A DNA stretch of 64,000 bases from an uncultured Flavobacteriales bacterium (lineage in GTDB: Bacteria; Bacteroidota; Bacteroidia; Flavobacteriales_G; Salibacteraceae), in NCBI GenBank assembly GCA_905181855.1, contig CAJIZE010000005.1:62001-126000 (forward strand). Reading direction: 5' to 3'. This document shows, one piece after another, positions 33,714 through 42,838 of this stretch (position 1 is the first letter of the stretch; the number at the start of each line of letters is the position of its first letter). The translations under genes and the position numbers were made by a program. A model generated the notes under the pieces. The model was not told the origin of the DNA. It ran no database searches and was given only the letters and a program-made list of their open reading frames with translations.

Positions 33714-34691
33714 TTGAGTCAGTTTAGAACCAAAATTAACGTACAAAAACTACCTTTTCAGGTTTCTTCTTTTAGCAAGATGGCCTTGTTGGGTTCCTGT
33801 TTTTCAGATAACATCGGAGTTAAATTATCCGCTGCAAAAGCCAATGTGTTTTTAAATCCGTTTGGAACCATTTTTAACCCTGTTTCGTTAGCCGAAATTC
33901 TTGATTTACATCTTTCTGCTGAAACATTTTCTTCAAATCAACTTTTTCAGAATGAGGACACATTCCATGGTTTACAGTTTGCCGCTGAGTTTAAAAGTAA
34001 CAGTAAAGCAGAACTACTAAAACGTGTTAATGACATCTTAAACCAGGGGAAACAATTCCTGAAACAGGCTGATGTATTAATTCTTACACTGGGCTCTGCT
34101 TGGGCATATCGATTAAATCAAACCAATCAAATTGTAGGTAATTGCCACAAGCTTCCAAATTCAATTTTCTCAAAAGAATTGTTATCGCTTGATGAAATGC
34201 AAAATGGCTTAGGATGTTCATTCAATGCTTTATTCGAAATAAACCCTTCAATTAAAATTGTTGTTACCGTAAGTCCGGTGAGACATATAAAGGATGGAAT
34301 CATTGAAAATAACCTTTCTAAATCAAGACTGATTCAAGTAGCGCATCATTTAAAAGATAAATATAGTGAGGTAGCTTATTTTCCTTCTTACGAAATTATG
34401 ATGGACGATTTACGCGACTACCGTTTTTACAATGAGGATATGATTCACCCATCGCAGGTGGCTATTGATTATATATGGGAGGCCTTTAAAGCGTCAATTT
34501 ACGCTCAGCCTGATATAGAAAACATCCAAAAACTAGAGAAATTCGCAAAGCTATTTTCACACAAAGTACTTGGTGATATTAAATCCAGGGCAAATTGGAG
34601 AAAGAATTTACTCACCAGAGTTGAAGCTATGGAAATAGAATTTCCACAATTAAAATTCATAAAAGAAAGAGCCTTTATTTCTACTTTGTAA
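33714..34691 (+). CDS. GSCFA-domain protein (SGNH-hydrolase relative)
   Basis: 325 residues from the TTG at 33714 (MSQFRTKINVQKLPF), the position that matches the usual start of the family. GSCFSDNIGVKLSAA is the GSCFA motif near residues 27-41. Later NPFGTIFNPVSL, LTLGSAWAYRL and the C-terminal NEDMIHPSQVAIDYIWE (block V-type Asp/His) fit an SGNH-like active site. No signal peptide, so a cytoplasmic esterase or acyltransferase is likely. Substrate unknown. The next gene, recG, begins 31 nt later with its own promoter. Confidence 0.8.
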   Translation: MSQFRTKINVQKLPFQVSSFSKMALLGSCFSDNIGVKLSAAKANVFLNPFGTIFNPVSLAEILDLHLSAETFSSNQLFQNEDTFHGLQFAAEFKSNSKAELLKRVNDILNQGKQFLKQADVLILTLGSAWAYRLNQTNQIVGNCHKLPNSIFSKELLSLDEMQNGLGCSFNALFEINPSIKIVVTVSPVRHIKDGIIENNLSKSRLIQVAHHLKDKYSEVAYFPSYEIMMDDLRDYRFYNEDMIHPSQVAIDYIWEAFKASIYAQPDIENIQKLEKFAKLFSHKVLGDIKSRANWRKNLLTRVEAMEIEFPQLKFIKERAFISTL

Positions 34692-34715
34692 AGAACCTTT
34701 TCATCATTACTTTTG
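34686..34715 (+). promoter_or_regulatory. Promoter of recG (TTG-N19-TACTTTTG)
   Basis: TTG at 34686-34688, 19-nt spacer, and TACTTTTG at 34708-34715. The TTG inside TTTTG at 34713 is not a start codon. The ATG at 34722 is only 6 nt after the -7 box, which predicts a leaderless mRNA. Confidence 0.6.
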
Positions 34716-34721
34716 AGGCTA

Positions 34722-36824
34722 ATGGAATCGGTGCTTGATACGTCAATAGAATTCTTAAAAGGAGTTGGACCTCAGAGGGCAAACCTTTTGAAATCTGAAT
34801 TAGGCATTTTTACTTTTGGCGATTTACTCAATTATTTTCCTTTCCGATACGTAGATCGATCTCAGTTTTTAAAATTAAACCAGCTGATTGATCAGGAAGC
34901 GCATGTACAAGTAAAAGGCAAAATTAAAGAAGCTAAAATAGTTGGAAAAGGCAGAGGGCAAAGACTGCATGCAGAACTTATCGATGATACTGGTTCAATT
35001 GAGCTCGTTTGGTTTCAAGGCGCTCGGTTTATAAAACCACAGTTAGAATTAGGTAAGGAGTTCATAGTTTTTGGAAAACCAAATAATTTCAACAATAAAA
35101 TAAGTATTACACACCCTGAACTAACTAGCCCTCAAGAGGCATTACTTACAGTTAATTCAACGTTACAGCCTGTCTACCATTCAGGCGAAAAACTTAGTTC
35201 TCGTGGACTTAATAGTCGAGGAGTTGAGAAAATAATGCAATCTCTTTTTGCGAAAATTAAAAATGATATTCCGGAAAATATATCAAAACCAACACGAGAA
35301 AAATACAAGCTTATAAATCGAGGGCAAGCGTTTTTTAATGTCCATTTCCCTACGGGCGACGAAGAATTAAAAAATGCTAGATACAGATTAAAATTCGAAG
35401 AGTTGTTCTTTTTACAGCTCTTTATTTTAAGACAAAAACTAGGAAGAAGCTTACAATCAAGTGGCCATATTTTTGAGGTCGTAGCAAGCCATTTTAATGA
35501 CTTTTACAATGATAAATTACCTTTTGAGCTAACAGGAGCACAAAAAAAAGTTATTAAACAAATCAGGAAAGATTGCGCCACTGGTAAGCAAATGAATCGC
35601 CTTTTGCAAGGCGATGTAGGTAGTGGAAAAACAATTGTTGCCTTATTAAATATCTTAATTGCTATCGATAATGGTTTTCAGGCAGCCTTAATGGCTCCAA
35701 CCGAAATATTGGCCACACAACATTTCAATGGTTTATCGCAATTACTGGAGGGAACATCCACTAATGTGGCCATTTTAACAGGATCAACAAAACAAAAAGC
35801 AAGGCGCTTTTTACACGAACAATTGGAAAATCAAGAAATTGATATCCTTATTGGAACACACGCCTTGATTGAAGATAAAGTGAAATTTAAGAATTTAGGT
35901 TTTGTTGTAATTGATGAACAGCATCGTTTTGGTGTAGAGCAAAGAGCAAAACTTTGGAGAAAAAATAATCCGCCACCGCATATTTTGGTAATGACAGCAA
36001 CACCAATACCTAGGACTTTGGCAATGACCGTTTATGGGGATTTGGATGTTTCTGTAATTGATGAATTACCACCTGGCAGAAAGACAATAAAAACTGAACA
36101 TTGTTTTGATTCAGCACGTCTTAGGATTTTTGGTTTCATAAAAAAGCAAATTGATTTGGGACGCCAAGTATATCTTGTATATCCGTTAATTCAAGAATCA
36201 GAAACATTAGATTACAAAGATTTGATGGATGGTTATGAAAGTATCACGCGAGCTTTTCCAATTCCTAAATACCAAGTTAGCATTGTTCATGGTAAAATGA
36301 AAGCAGCTGATAAAGAGTTTGAAATGCAACGTTTTAAGAAAGGTGAAACACACATTTTAGTAGCAACAACAGTAATTGAAGTAGGGGTAGATGTTCCTAA
36401 TGCTACAACTATGGTAATCGAAAGTGCCGAACGTTTTGGTTTATCACAATTGCATCAATTAAGAGGAAGAGTAGGTCGTGGAGGTGAACAATCGTATTGT
36501 GTTTTAATGACAGGTAACAAACTCTCAAACGAAGCAAAACTCAGAATGAGCACCATGGTAAGAACAAATAATGGCTTTGAGATAGCAGATACCGATTTAA
36601 AATTACGGGGGCCAGGTGATATGATGGGAACGAGACAAAGCGGAATACTTGAATTTAAAATTGCTGACCTTACCAAAGATCAGCAAATATTGCTTTATGC
36701 AAGAACGGCAGCTTCTGATTTGTTAAAGGAAGACCCTAATTTCCGAAAGCATGAAAACGTATTAACTGGGCAATCGTTTAAAGTTTACATGCGCAAGAAG
36801 TCGACTTGGAGTAAGATTTCATAA
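34722..36824 (+). CDS. recG: ATP-dependent DNA helicase RecG
   Basis: Branch-migrating helicase for stalled forks and Holliday junctions. 700 residues from ATG 34722. N-terminal wedge/OB domain (about 1-230, GVGPQRANLLKSELGIFTFG at 13 and VQVKGKIKEAKIVGKGRGQR). Helicase motifs: I GDVGSGKT, II VVIDEQHRFG, III MTATPIPRTLAM, VI GLSQLHQLRGRVGRG. All are present, so it should be active. Normal length. A T7-tailed hairpin follows (36886). The TTG at 34713 is a promoter base run, not the start. Confidence 0.97.
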   Translation: MESVLDTSIEFLKGVGPQRANLLKSELGIFTFGDLLNYFPFRYVDRSQFLKLNQLIDQEAHVQVKGKIKEAKIVGKGRGQRLHAELIDDTGSIELVWFQGARFIKPQLELGKEFIVFGKPNNFNNKISITHPELTSPQEALLTVNSTLQPVYHSGEKLSSRGLNSRGVEKIMQSLFAKIKNDIPENISKPTREKYKLINRGQAFFNVHFPTGDEELKNARYRLKFEELFFLQLFILRQKLGRSLQSSGHIFEVVASHFNDFYNDKLPFELTGAQKKVIKQIRKDCATGKQMNRLLQGDVGSGKTIVALLNILIAIDNGFQAALMAPTEILATQHFNGLSQLLEGTSTNVAILTGSTKQKARRFLHEQLENQEIDILIGTHALIEDKVKFKNLGFVVIDEQHRFGVEQRAKLWRKNNPPPHILVMTATPIPRTLAMTVYGDLDVSVIDELPPGRKTIKTEHCFDSARLRIFGFIKKQIDLGRQVYLVYPLIQESETLDYKDLMDGYESITRAFPIPKYQVSIVHGKMKAADKEFEMQRFKKGETHILVATTVIEVGVDVPNATTMVIESAERFGLSQLHQLRGRVGRGGEQSYCVLMTGNKLSNEAKLRMSTMVRTNNGFEIADTDLKLRGPGDMMGTRQSGILEFKIADLTKDQQILLYARTAASDLLKEDPNFRKHENVLTGQSFKVYMRKKSTWSKIS

Positions 36825-36885
36825 CTGAATTTTGAGTTTTTTGGGTAATTGATTTACTTGCTTTATTGAGAGCGTATATGATGAT

Positions 36886-36914
36886 GCACTTTGATCTATT
36901 GAAGTGCTTTTTTT
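36886..36914 (+). terminator. Rho-independent terminator after recG
   Basis: GCACTT (36886-36891) pairs with AAGTGC (36902-36907) around a 10-nt loop, followed by seven T residues (36908-36914). It separates recG from pheT and is the best intrinsic terminator in the window. Confidence 0.8.
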
Positions 36915-36938
36915 CAATCCCTACATTAATTCATTATC

Positions 36939-36946
36939 TACCTTTG
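36939..36946 (+). promoter_or_regulatory. -7 element of pheT
   Basis: TACCTTTG, exact TAnnTTTG, 19 nt before the ATG at 36966 and right after the recG terminator. No T-box or leader peptide seen. Confidence 0.5.
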
Positions 36947-36965
36947 CCCGCGTTAAAAGAAACAA

Positions 36966-39395
36966 ATGAAAGTATCTTACAATTGGCTTAAAACCTATCT
37001 GAGTATAAATTTACCCGCGGTACAAGTTGCTGAAGTTCTTACTGATATAGGGCTAGAGATTGAAGGTGTGGATGAAGTTGAAGCAATGCCCGGAGGTCTG
37101 AAAGGCTTAGTAATAGGTGAAATTTTAAGTGTTGCCAAACACGCTAATGCTGATAAATTAAATGTAACTGAAGTTAATATTGGTACGGATGAAAACTTAC
37201 CAATTGTTTGTGGTGCACCAAATGTATCAGTTGGTCAAAAGGTTGTTGTTGCCACCGTTAATGCAATATTGTATCCAGCTGATGGAGATCCGTTTAAAAT
37301 TAAAAAAGCAAAAATAAGAGGCGAAGTTTCTATCGGAATGATTTGCGCTGAAGACGAAATTGGTTTAGGTGAAGGTCATGACGGAATAATGGTTTTACCA
37401 AACGACACTGTTGTTGGCACCCCTGCATCTGAGTACTTTAAAGTAGAAAGTGACTATGTTTTTGAAATTGGATTAACACCAAACCGTGCCGATGCTATGA
37501 GTCATTATGGCGTTGCACGCGATTTAGCAGTTGGCTTAAAACAACAAAATCTTTTAAATAACGATGTTGTTGTTACAATTACTGAAACTAATTTCAAAGT
37601 AGACAATACTTCAAAAACACTAAAAGTTAATGTTGCATCTGTTGAGGCATGTTCAAGATATTGCGGTGTAAGTATTTCAGGTATAACAGTTCAAGAATCA
37701 CCGGATTGGTTAAAGAACAGGCTTCGCTCTATTGGCTTAAAGCCGGTAAACAATGTAGTTGATGCAACCAACTTTATTTTACACGACATGGGTCAGCCAT
37801 TGCATGCTTTTGATGCAGATCAAATAAAAGGCGATGAGGTGAATGTTAAAATGCTTGCTCAAAATACACCTTTTGTAACGCTTGATGAAGTTGAACGAAA
37901 GCTCAACGAAAAGGATTTAATGATTTGTAATGCCGAGGAAGGAATGTGCATAGCCGGAGTTTTCGGAGGTGTTCATTCAGGTGTTACCAATAAAACGACC
38001 TCTATCTTTTTAGAGTCAGCGTATTTTAATCCTGTTTTTGTTCGTAAAACAGCAAAACGACTTGGCTTAAATACCGATGCTTCTTTCCGTTTTGAAAGAG
38101 GAATAGACCCGAACATTACTATGGTTGCGCTTAAAAGGGCAGCTATGTTAATTAAGGAGCTAACCGGCGGTGAAATTTCATCTGAAGTTTCAGACACCAA
38201 TCCAACGCAAGTTGAAAATTTTGAAGTGCCATTTAATGTAGAAAGAGCTTGCGCTGTTATTGGGAAAGTAATTCCAACGGAAGAAATCAAGAATATTTTA
38301 GCACAACTTGAAATAAAAATCAAGTCAGAAGCAGGAGCAGAGTGGTTGTTGAATGTTCCACCATACCGAAATGATACAACACGTGAAGCTGACGTAATTG
38401 AAGATATTCTTAGGATATATGGTTATAACAAAATTGCGATTCCTGAAAAATTGGTTGGTTCCGTTTCTTATTCAACGGGCTTAGACCATCCAACTTTAAA
38501 AAACTCAATGGCCAATTTATTAGTTGGAATGGGTTACAATGAGAGTATGTCAAACTCATTGGCATCAAAAGAGGTGGTTAGCAAAATAAAGGGATTTGAT
38601 GTTGAGCAGTTTGTTGATGTTGAAAACCCGTTAAGCAACGAGCTTAATATGATGCGACCTAATTTAATGTACCATGCTTTGGAGGTAGTTAAGTACAACG
38701 CCAACCGTAAACAACCAGATTTAAGGTTGTTTGAAATGGGCAAGTCCTACCTTAAAGGCGATGAAAAATACATCGAAACAGAGTTAATGTCTTTTACGAT
38801 AACAGGTAACATTTATTCTGAAAGTTGGATAGGAAAAGAAACGCCAATCAACTTGGCTTACGCTAGATCAGTAGTTGATGCAATTTTAAAAAGATACAAG
38901 GTTGAAGTAAATATTTCTGAATTAAACCACCCTGCTTATGAATATGGTTTGAACTTTAACATGGGCAATAAAGTATTGGCTTATGTGGGGAAAGTGTCTG
39001 ACGAAACATTGAATCATTTTGATGTTTCAGAGCCAGTTTATTTTGGTGAAATAAACAGAGATATTTTATTAAAGAAAGCACGTAAAAACAAAGTTTCAGT
39101 TATTGAACTTCCGAAATATCCACAAGTACGTAGAGATTTGGCATTACTAATTAACAACGATGTACAGTTTGATAGTCTGAAAGAAAACATCAAGAAATCT
39201 GAAAGAAAACTTTTGCAAGAGGTTGATTTATTTGATGTGTATCAAGGCAAGAATTTACCAGAAGGCAAAAAGTCATACGCTGTAAAAATTATTTTACAAG
39301 ATGCCAAAGAAACCCTTACAGATAAAAGAGTTGATAAGGTGATGGACAAAATCATAAGTTCACTTAAAGCTGAGTTCAACGCTGAGCTAAGGTAG
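36966..39395 (+). CDS. pheT: Phenylalanine--tRNA ligase beta subunit
   Basis: 809 residues, usual length. Domains in order: N-terminal B1; EMAP/tRNA-binding B2 (about 40-150, VIGEILSVAKHANADKLNVT); B3/B4 editing domain (about 210-400, DATNFILHDMGQPLHAFDAD); B5 (about 405-475); the B6/B7 core; and a C-terminal FDX-ACB anticodon-binding domain (about 715-809, KYPQVRRDLALLIN). With PheS it forms the (alpha-beta)2 synthetase; pheS is not in the window. Single-gene transcription from the promoter upstream. Confidence 0.97.
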   Translation: MKVSYNWLKTYLSINLPAVQVAEVLTDIGLEIEGVDEVEAMPGGLKGLVIGEILSVAKHANADKLNVTEVNIGTDENLPIVCGAPNVSVGQKVVVATVNAILYPADGDPFKIKKAKIRGEVSIGMICAEDEIGLGEGHDGIMVLPNDTVVGTPASEYFKVESDYVFEIGLTPNRADAMSHYGVARDLAVGLKQQNLLNNDVVVTITETNFKVDNTSKTLKVNVASVEACSRYCGVSISGITVQESPDWLKNRLRSIGLKPVNNVVDATNFILHDMGQPLHAFDADQIKGDEVNVKMLAQNTPFVTLDEVERKLNEKDLMICNAEEGMCIAGVFGGVHSGVTNKTTSIFLESAYFNPVFVRKTAKRLGLNTDASFRFERGIDPNITMVALKRAAMLIKELTGGEISSEVSDTNPTQVENFEVPFNVERACAVIGKVIPTEEIKNILAQLEIKIKSEAGAEWLLNVPPYRNDTTREADVIEDILRIYGYNKIAIPEKLVGSVSYSTGLDHPTLKNSMANLLVGMGYNESMSNSLASKEVVSKIKGFDVEQFVDVENPLSNELNMMRPNLMYHALEVVKYNANRKQPDLRLFEMGKSYLKGDEKYIETELMSFTITGNIYSESWIGKETPINLAYARSVVDAILKRYKVEVNISELNHPAYEYGLNFNMGNKVLAYVGKVSDETLNHFDVSEPVYFGEINRDILLKKARKNKVSVIELPKYPQVRRDLALLINNDVQFDSLKENIKKSERKLLQEVDLFDVYQGKNLPEGKKSYAVKIILQDAKETLTDKRVDKVMDKIISSLKAEFNAELR

Positions 39396-39447
39396 CGCGG
39401 CATCCTTAATTACTTAATTTTAATACCTTTAGCTAAAATATAAACAA

Positions 39448-39864
39448 ATGAAAAATGTTTTGCTAGGAGTATTTGGGTTTGTTGTTGGAGCTGTGATAGG
39501 TGGTTTTGTAAACATGAGTATAATTGTAAACGCACATTTAATTATTCCATATCCAGAAGGAGTTGACCCAAGTAATATGGAAAGCCTAACAGCGGTCATG
39601 CCAACCTTTGAGATAAAACATTTTATAATGCCTTTTCTTGCTCACGCTTTAGGAACTTTAGTAGGAGCGTTTGTTGCAACGCTGATTGCTACAGCTGCAA
39701 GGTTACCAATTGCTTTAGGTATTGGAGTATTGTTTTTAGTTGGAGGAGTAATGATGGTTATGGATTTACCATCGCCAATGTGGTTTAATGTATTGGATTT
39801 GGTTGGTGCCTATTTACCAATGGGTTTTTTAGGTTACGTGATTGCATTTAAAGTTAGGGAGTAG
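39448..39864 (+). CDS. Small four-helix membrane protein
   Basis: 138 residues with predicted transmembrane helices at about 4-26, 57-80, 84-104 and 112-133, and a short periplasmic loop rich in Pro/Glu near 35-50. No family was recognised. Starts with ATG 52 nt after pheT. A -7-like TACCTTTA lies at about 39424. Inner-membrane location is clear; no function can be assigned. Confidence 0.75.
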   Translation: MKNVLLGVFGFVVGAVIGGFVNMSIIVNAHLIIPYPEGVDPSNMESLTAVMPTFEIKHFIMPFLAHALGTLVGAFVATLIATAARLPIALGIGVLFLVGGVMMVMDLPSPMWFNVLDLVGAYLPMGFLGYVIAFKVRE

Positions 39865-39969
39865 TTGTTTTTTCATTCTCTATAATCTCTATTCGAAACA
39901 TGTTTAACAAACACACAAGTTTTCATTTTAAAAAGCTTTCGGTCGCACTGAGCCTATTTTAGAAGACCA

Positions 39970-40596
39970 CTAGATGAATCGACCTAAATAATCTTTTGCT
40001 TGTTCTGCCAAAAACGGATTGTTGATGCTTTGTTCAAGTAATGCCTTATTACTGCTTCTTTCTGTAAATGCTTTAACCGCTTCTGATACTTTTTGAGAAT
40101 TAACGGATTTCACCAACTCAAAAGATGTGTCAGGTTTTATAATTCCCTCTTTAATTACTTTCAAGTAAAACCCGAAACGCTCAGCATCAATAAACCTGGC
40201 TAACATTTCTTTGTTGTTAAAAGCAATATTCAGCTTAAAACAAGGAAAACGAGGTTGACAAACTTGTAATTCAACATCACCGAACGTATAAACATCTCCA
40301 ATATTAACTTCGGAATCAATTAGTCCGATAGTTGTTAAGTTTTCACCAAATGCCCCTGCCTGAATTTTTATTCCTAGTTCTTTTTCCCAAAAAGCATAAT
40401 GTTCTTTCGGATAACAATAAATGGCTTTGTCAATTCCTCCATGAACAGCTAAATCCGCTTGCTGGTCGTTTTTAAACCCCAAATAAGTGACCTGCTGAGA
40501 TTCGGAGGTTGGTTTCTTAAAAAAGCCAGTTTCAATTGGTTTGCCTTGCCAATTTACTGTTATTACTTTTCCAATATTTAATGAGACCAGTTTCAA
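39970..40596 (-). CDS. MOSC-domain protein
   Basis: 208 residues. The MOSC fold, a sulfur-carrier domain of molybdenum-cofactor sulfurases, is shown by VHGGIDKAIYCYPKEHYAFW, GAFGENLTTIGLID and CQPRFPCFKLNIAF, whose Cys is the expected sulfur acceptor. YiiM-like. It begins with TTG overlapping the hutU stop (TTGA), so it is translationally coupled to hutU. The LVSLNIGK start fits the family, and there is no ATG option. The link to histidine breakdown is unclear. Confidence 0.85.
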   Translation of the reverse strand: MKLVSLNIGKVITVNWQGKPIETGFFKKPTSESQQVTYLGFKNDQQADLAVHGGIDKAIYCYPKEHYAFWEKELGIKIQAGAFGENLTTIGLIDSEVNIGDVYTFGDVELQVCQPRFPCFKLNIAFNNKEMLARFIDAERFGFYLKVIKEGIIKPDTSFELVKSVNSQKVSEAVKAFTERSSNKALLEQSINNPFLAEQAKDYLGRFI

Positions 40597-42587
40597 TTCA
40601 ATAAGTTTTCATCCACAATGTTTGGCAAGGTAACTTTGAGTTTAGGTTCAGCTTCCATGGCTCTTTTAATAGCGAAAATAGCACCTTCGTTTCGTGCCCA
40701 GTTTCTACGAGCAATTCCATTGTTTACATCCCAATGCAACATCATTCGTAATCTACGATCAGCATCATCTGATCCATCGAGCACCATTCCGAATCCACCA
40801 TTTATAACTTCGCCCCAACCAACGCCACCGCCATTGTGAATAGAAATCCATGTAGCACCTCTAAAGCCATCGCCTATAACGTTTTGAATGGCCATGTCAG
40901 CTGTAAATTGCGAGCCATCATAAATATTTGACGTTTCTCTAAAAGGAGAATCTGTGCCTGAAACATCGTGATGATCGCGACCCAAAACTATGGGTGCAGA
41001 AATTTTACCATCAGCAATAGCCTTGTTGAAAGCAGCTGCAATTTTGGTTCGGCCATCAGCATCAGCATATAAAATACGTGCTTGTGAGCCTACAACCATT
41101 TTGTTTTTGCCAGCCTCTTCAATCCATTTTATGTTATCAGCCATCTGTTGCTGAATTTCAGCAGGTGATTCTAACTTTAGAGCTTGTAAAACTTGGCAAG
41201 CAATTTTATCTGTTTTTGCTAAATCATCAGGGTTGCTTGATGCACAAACCCATCTGAAAGGACCAAAGCCAAAATCAAAACACATAGGGCCTATAATATC
41301 TTGAACGTACGATTGATATCTGAAAGTTCCATCGGGTTTCATGATGTCTGCACCGGCACGGCTGGCTTCCAACAAAAATGCATTTCCGTAATCGAAAAAA
41401 TAGGTTCCTCTGGCAGTATGTCTGTTTACAGCAGCAACATGGCGACGCAACGATTCTTGAACTTTTTCTTTAAACAAATCAGGGTTATTAGCCATCATGT
41501 CGTTCGATTCATCCAAAGTTAAACCAGCAGGGTAGTAGCCTCCTGCCCATGGATTGTGTAAGGATGTTTGATCTGATCCAATATCAATATACAAATCAGC
41601 ATCAGCGAAAGCTTCCCAAACATCTACTATATTGCCAACAAAAGCATATGATATTGTTTCTTTGTTTGTGCAAGACGCTTTTACTTTTTCAATCAGCTCA
41701 TTGATATCATAAACTAACACATCAACCCAACCTTGTTGGTGTCTTTTTTCTGCAGCAAGTGCATTTATTTCTGCAGTAACGCTAATCACTCCGCTAATAT
41801 TAGCCGCTTTTGGTTGAGCACCACTCATGCCACCAAGACCTGCCGTTATGAATAGTTTTCCTCCACGTTCATGATCTTTTACCCCTTTTAAACGAAGAGC
41901 GTTCATCACGGTAATGGTTGTTCCATGTACAATTCCTTGCGGGCCTATGTACATGAAAGAGCCAGCTGTCATTTGTCCATATTGGGTAACACCAAGAGCG
42001 TTGTATTTCTCCCAATCATCGGGTTTGCTGTAATTCGGAATCATCATTCCATTAGTAACCACAACTCGAGGCGCATCCTTATGCGATGGAAACAAACCCA
42101 TCGGATGACCGGAGTATAAAACTAAGGTTTGGTCATCAGTCATGTTAGCCAAATACTGCATGGTTAGTCTGTATTGGGCCCAGTTTTGAAAAACGGCACC
42201 ATTACCACCATAAGTAATTAGCTCATGTGGATGCTGGGCAATTGAATGGTCTAAGTTATTTGAAAGCATCAGCATTATTGCTGCCGCTTGAATGCTTTTG
42301 TGCGGAAAATCAAATATTGATTTACTGCTAATTTCGTAAGTAGGGCGATAGCGGTACATGTAGATACGCCCGTATTTATCAAGTTCTTCTTTAAGCTCAC
42401 TAACCAATTGAGCATGTAAGTTGGCAGGGATATAGCGAAGTGCATTTTTTATTGCAAGTTTCTTTTCTGATTCGTTTAAAATCGATTTTCTTTTCGGAGC
42501 ATGATTTACACTGGTATCGTAATCTTTAGCCTTAGGAAGCTGATTAGTGATTCCTTCTAGAATTTCTTCCTTAAAAGATAGACTCAT
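40593..42587 (-). CDS. hutU: Urocanate hydratase (long form)
   Basis: Converts urocanate to 4-imidazolone-5-propionate in histidine degradation, using bound NAD. From ATG 42587 it has 664 residues, longer than the ~556-residue proteobacterial enzyme and close to the eukaryote-type size. Hallmarks include ITYGGNGAVFQNWAQYRLTM, VLYSGHPMGLFPSH, ITAGLGGMSGAQPKAA and GPFRWVCASSNPDDL. The ATG overlaps the DUF5522 stop (ATGA); the 33 codons before it in the long open frame only read through that upstream gene. No hutH, hutI or hutG gene lies within the window. Confidence 0.94.
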   Translation of the reverse strand: MSLSFKEEILEGITNQLPKAKDYDTSVNHAPKRKSILNESEKKLAIKNALRYIPANLHAQLVSELKEELDKYGRIYMYRYRPTYEISSKSIFDFPHKSIQAAAIMLMLSNNLDHSIAQHPHELITYGGNGAVFQNWAQYRLTMQYLANMTDDQTLVLYSGHPMGLFPSHKDAPRVVVTNGMMIPNYSKPDDWEKYNALGVTQYGQMTAGSFMYIGPQGIVHGTTITVMNALRLKGVKDHERGGKLFITAGLGGMSGAQPKAANISGVISVTAEINALAAEKRHQQGWVDVLVYDINELIEKVKASCTNKETISYAFVGNIVDVWEAFADADLYIDIGSDQTSLHNPWAGGYYPAGLTLDESNDMMANNPDLFKEKVQESLRRHVAAVNRHTARGTYFFDYGNAFLLEASRAGADIMKPDGTFRYQSYVQDIIGPMCFDFGFGPFRWVCASSNPDDLAKTDKIACQVLQALKLESPAEIQQQMADNIKWIEEAGKNKMVVGSQARILYADADGRTKIAAAFNKAIADGKISAPIVLGRDHHDVSGTDSPFRETSNIYDGSQFTADMAIQNVIGDGFRGATWISIHNGGGVGWGEVINGGFGMVLDGSDDADRRLRMMLHWDVNNGIARRNWARNEGAIFAIKRAMEAEPKLKVTLPNIVDENLLN

Positions 42588-42799
42588 TTTTTGTTGCTTT
42601 TTAAATTCGTTATTCTCTGCTTTACAACGCGACCTTTCGATTTCACAAAACCATAGGGGCAATGTTTGCATCCATTTTGACAACAAAACCCTCTTTTTGA
42701 AAGATATTTTTCAGTAAAAACCAAGTATCCTTCAGGGCTATAGTAGAATTCATCGTCTTTTAACTTAGGTTTTGATGAAAATCCGCTCATGTCGTCCAT
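42584..42799 (-). CDS. DUF5522 cysteine-rich protein
   Basis: 71 residues. The DUF5522 core is FYYSPEGYLVFTEKYLSKRG followed by CCQNGCKHCPYG, four cysteines plus one His that could bind zinc or an iron-sulfur cluster. Ends in basic residues. No signal peptide. Starts divergently from the ACC-deaminase-like gene (39 nt apart) and overlaps hutU by 4 nt. Function unknown; the small size and Cys pattern suggest a metal-binding accessory. Confidence 0.85.
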   Translation of the reverse strand: MDDMSGFSSKPKLKDDEFYYSPEGYLVFTEKYLSKRGFCCQNGCKHCPYGFVKSKGRVVKQRITNLKSNKK

Positions 42800-42838
42800 A
42801 GTTTACAAAAATCTGATTTTTTTGCATAGCGTTTAGTC

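Noticed and set aside
42588-42686. 33-codon N-terminal extension of hutU
   Set aside because: It only reads through the DUF5522 gene in another frame; the ATG at 42587 overlaps the DUF5522 stop in the usual coupled way.
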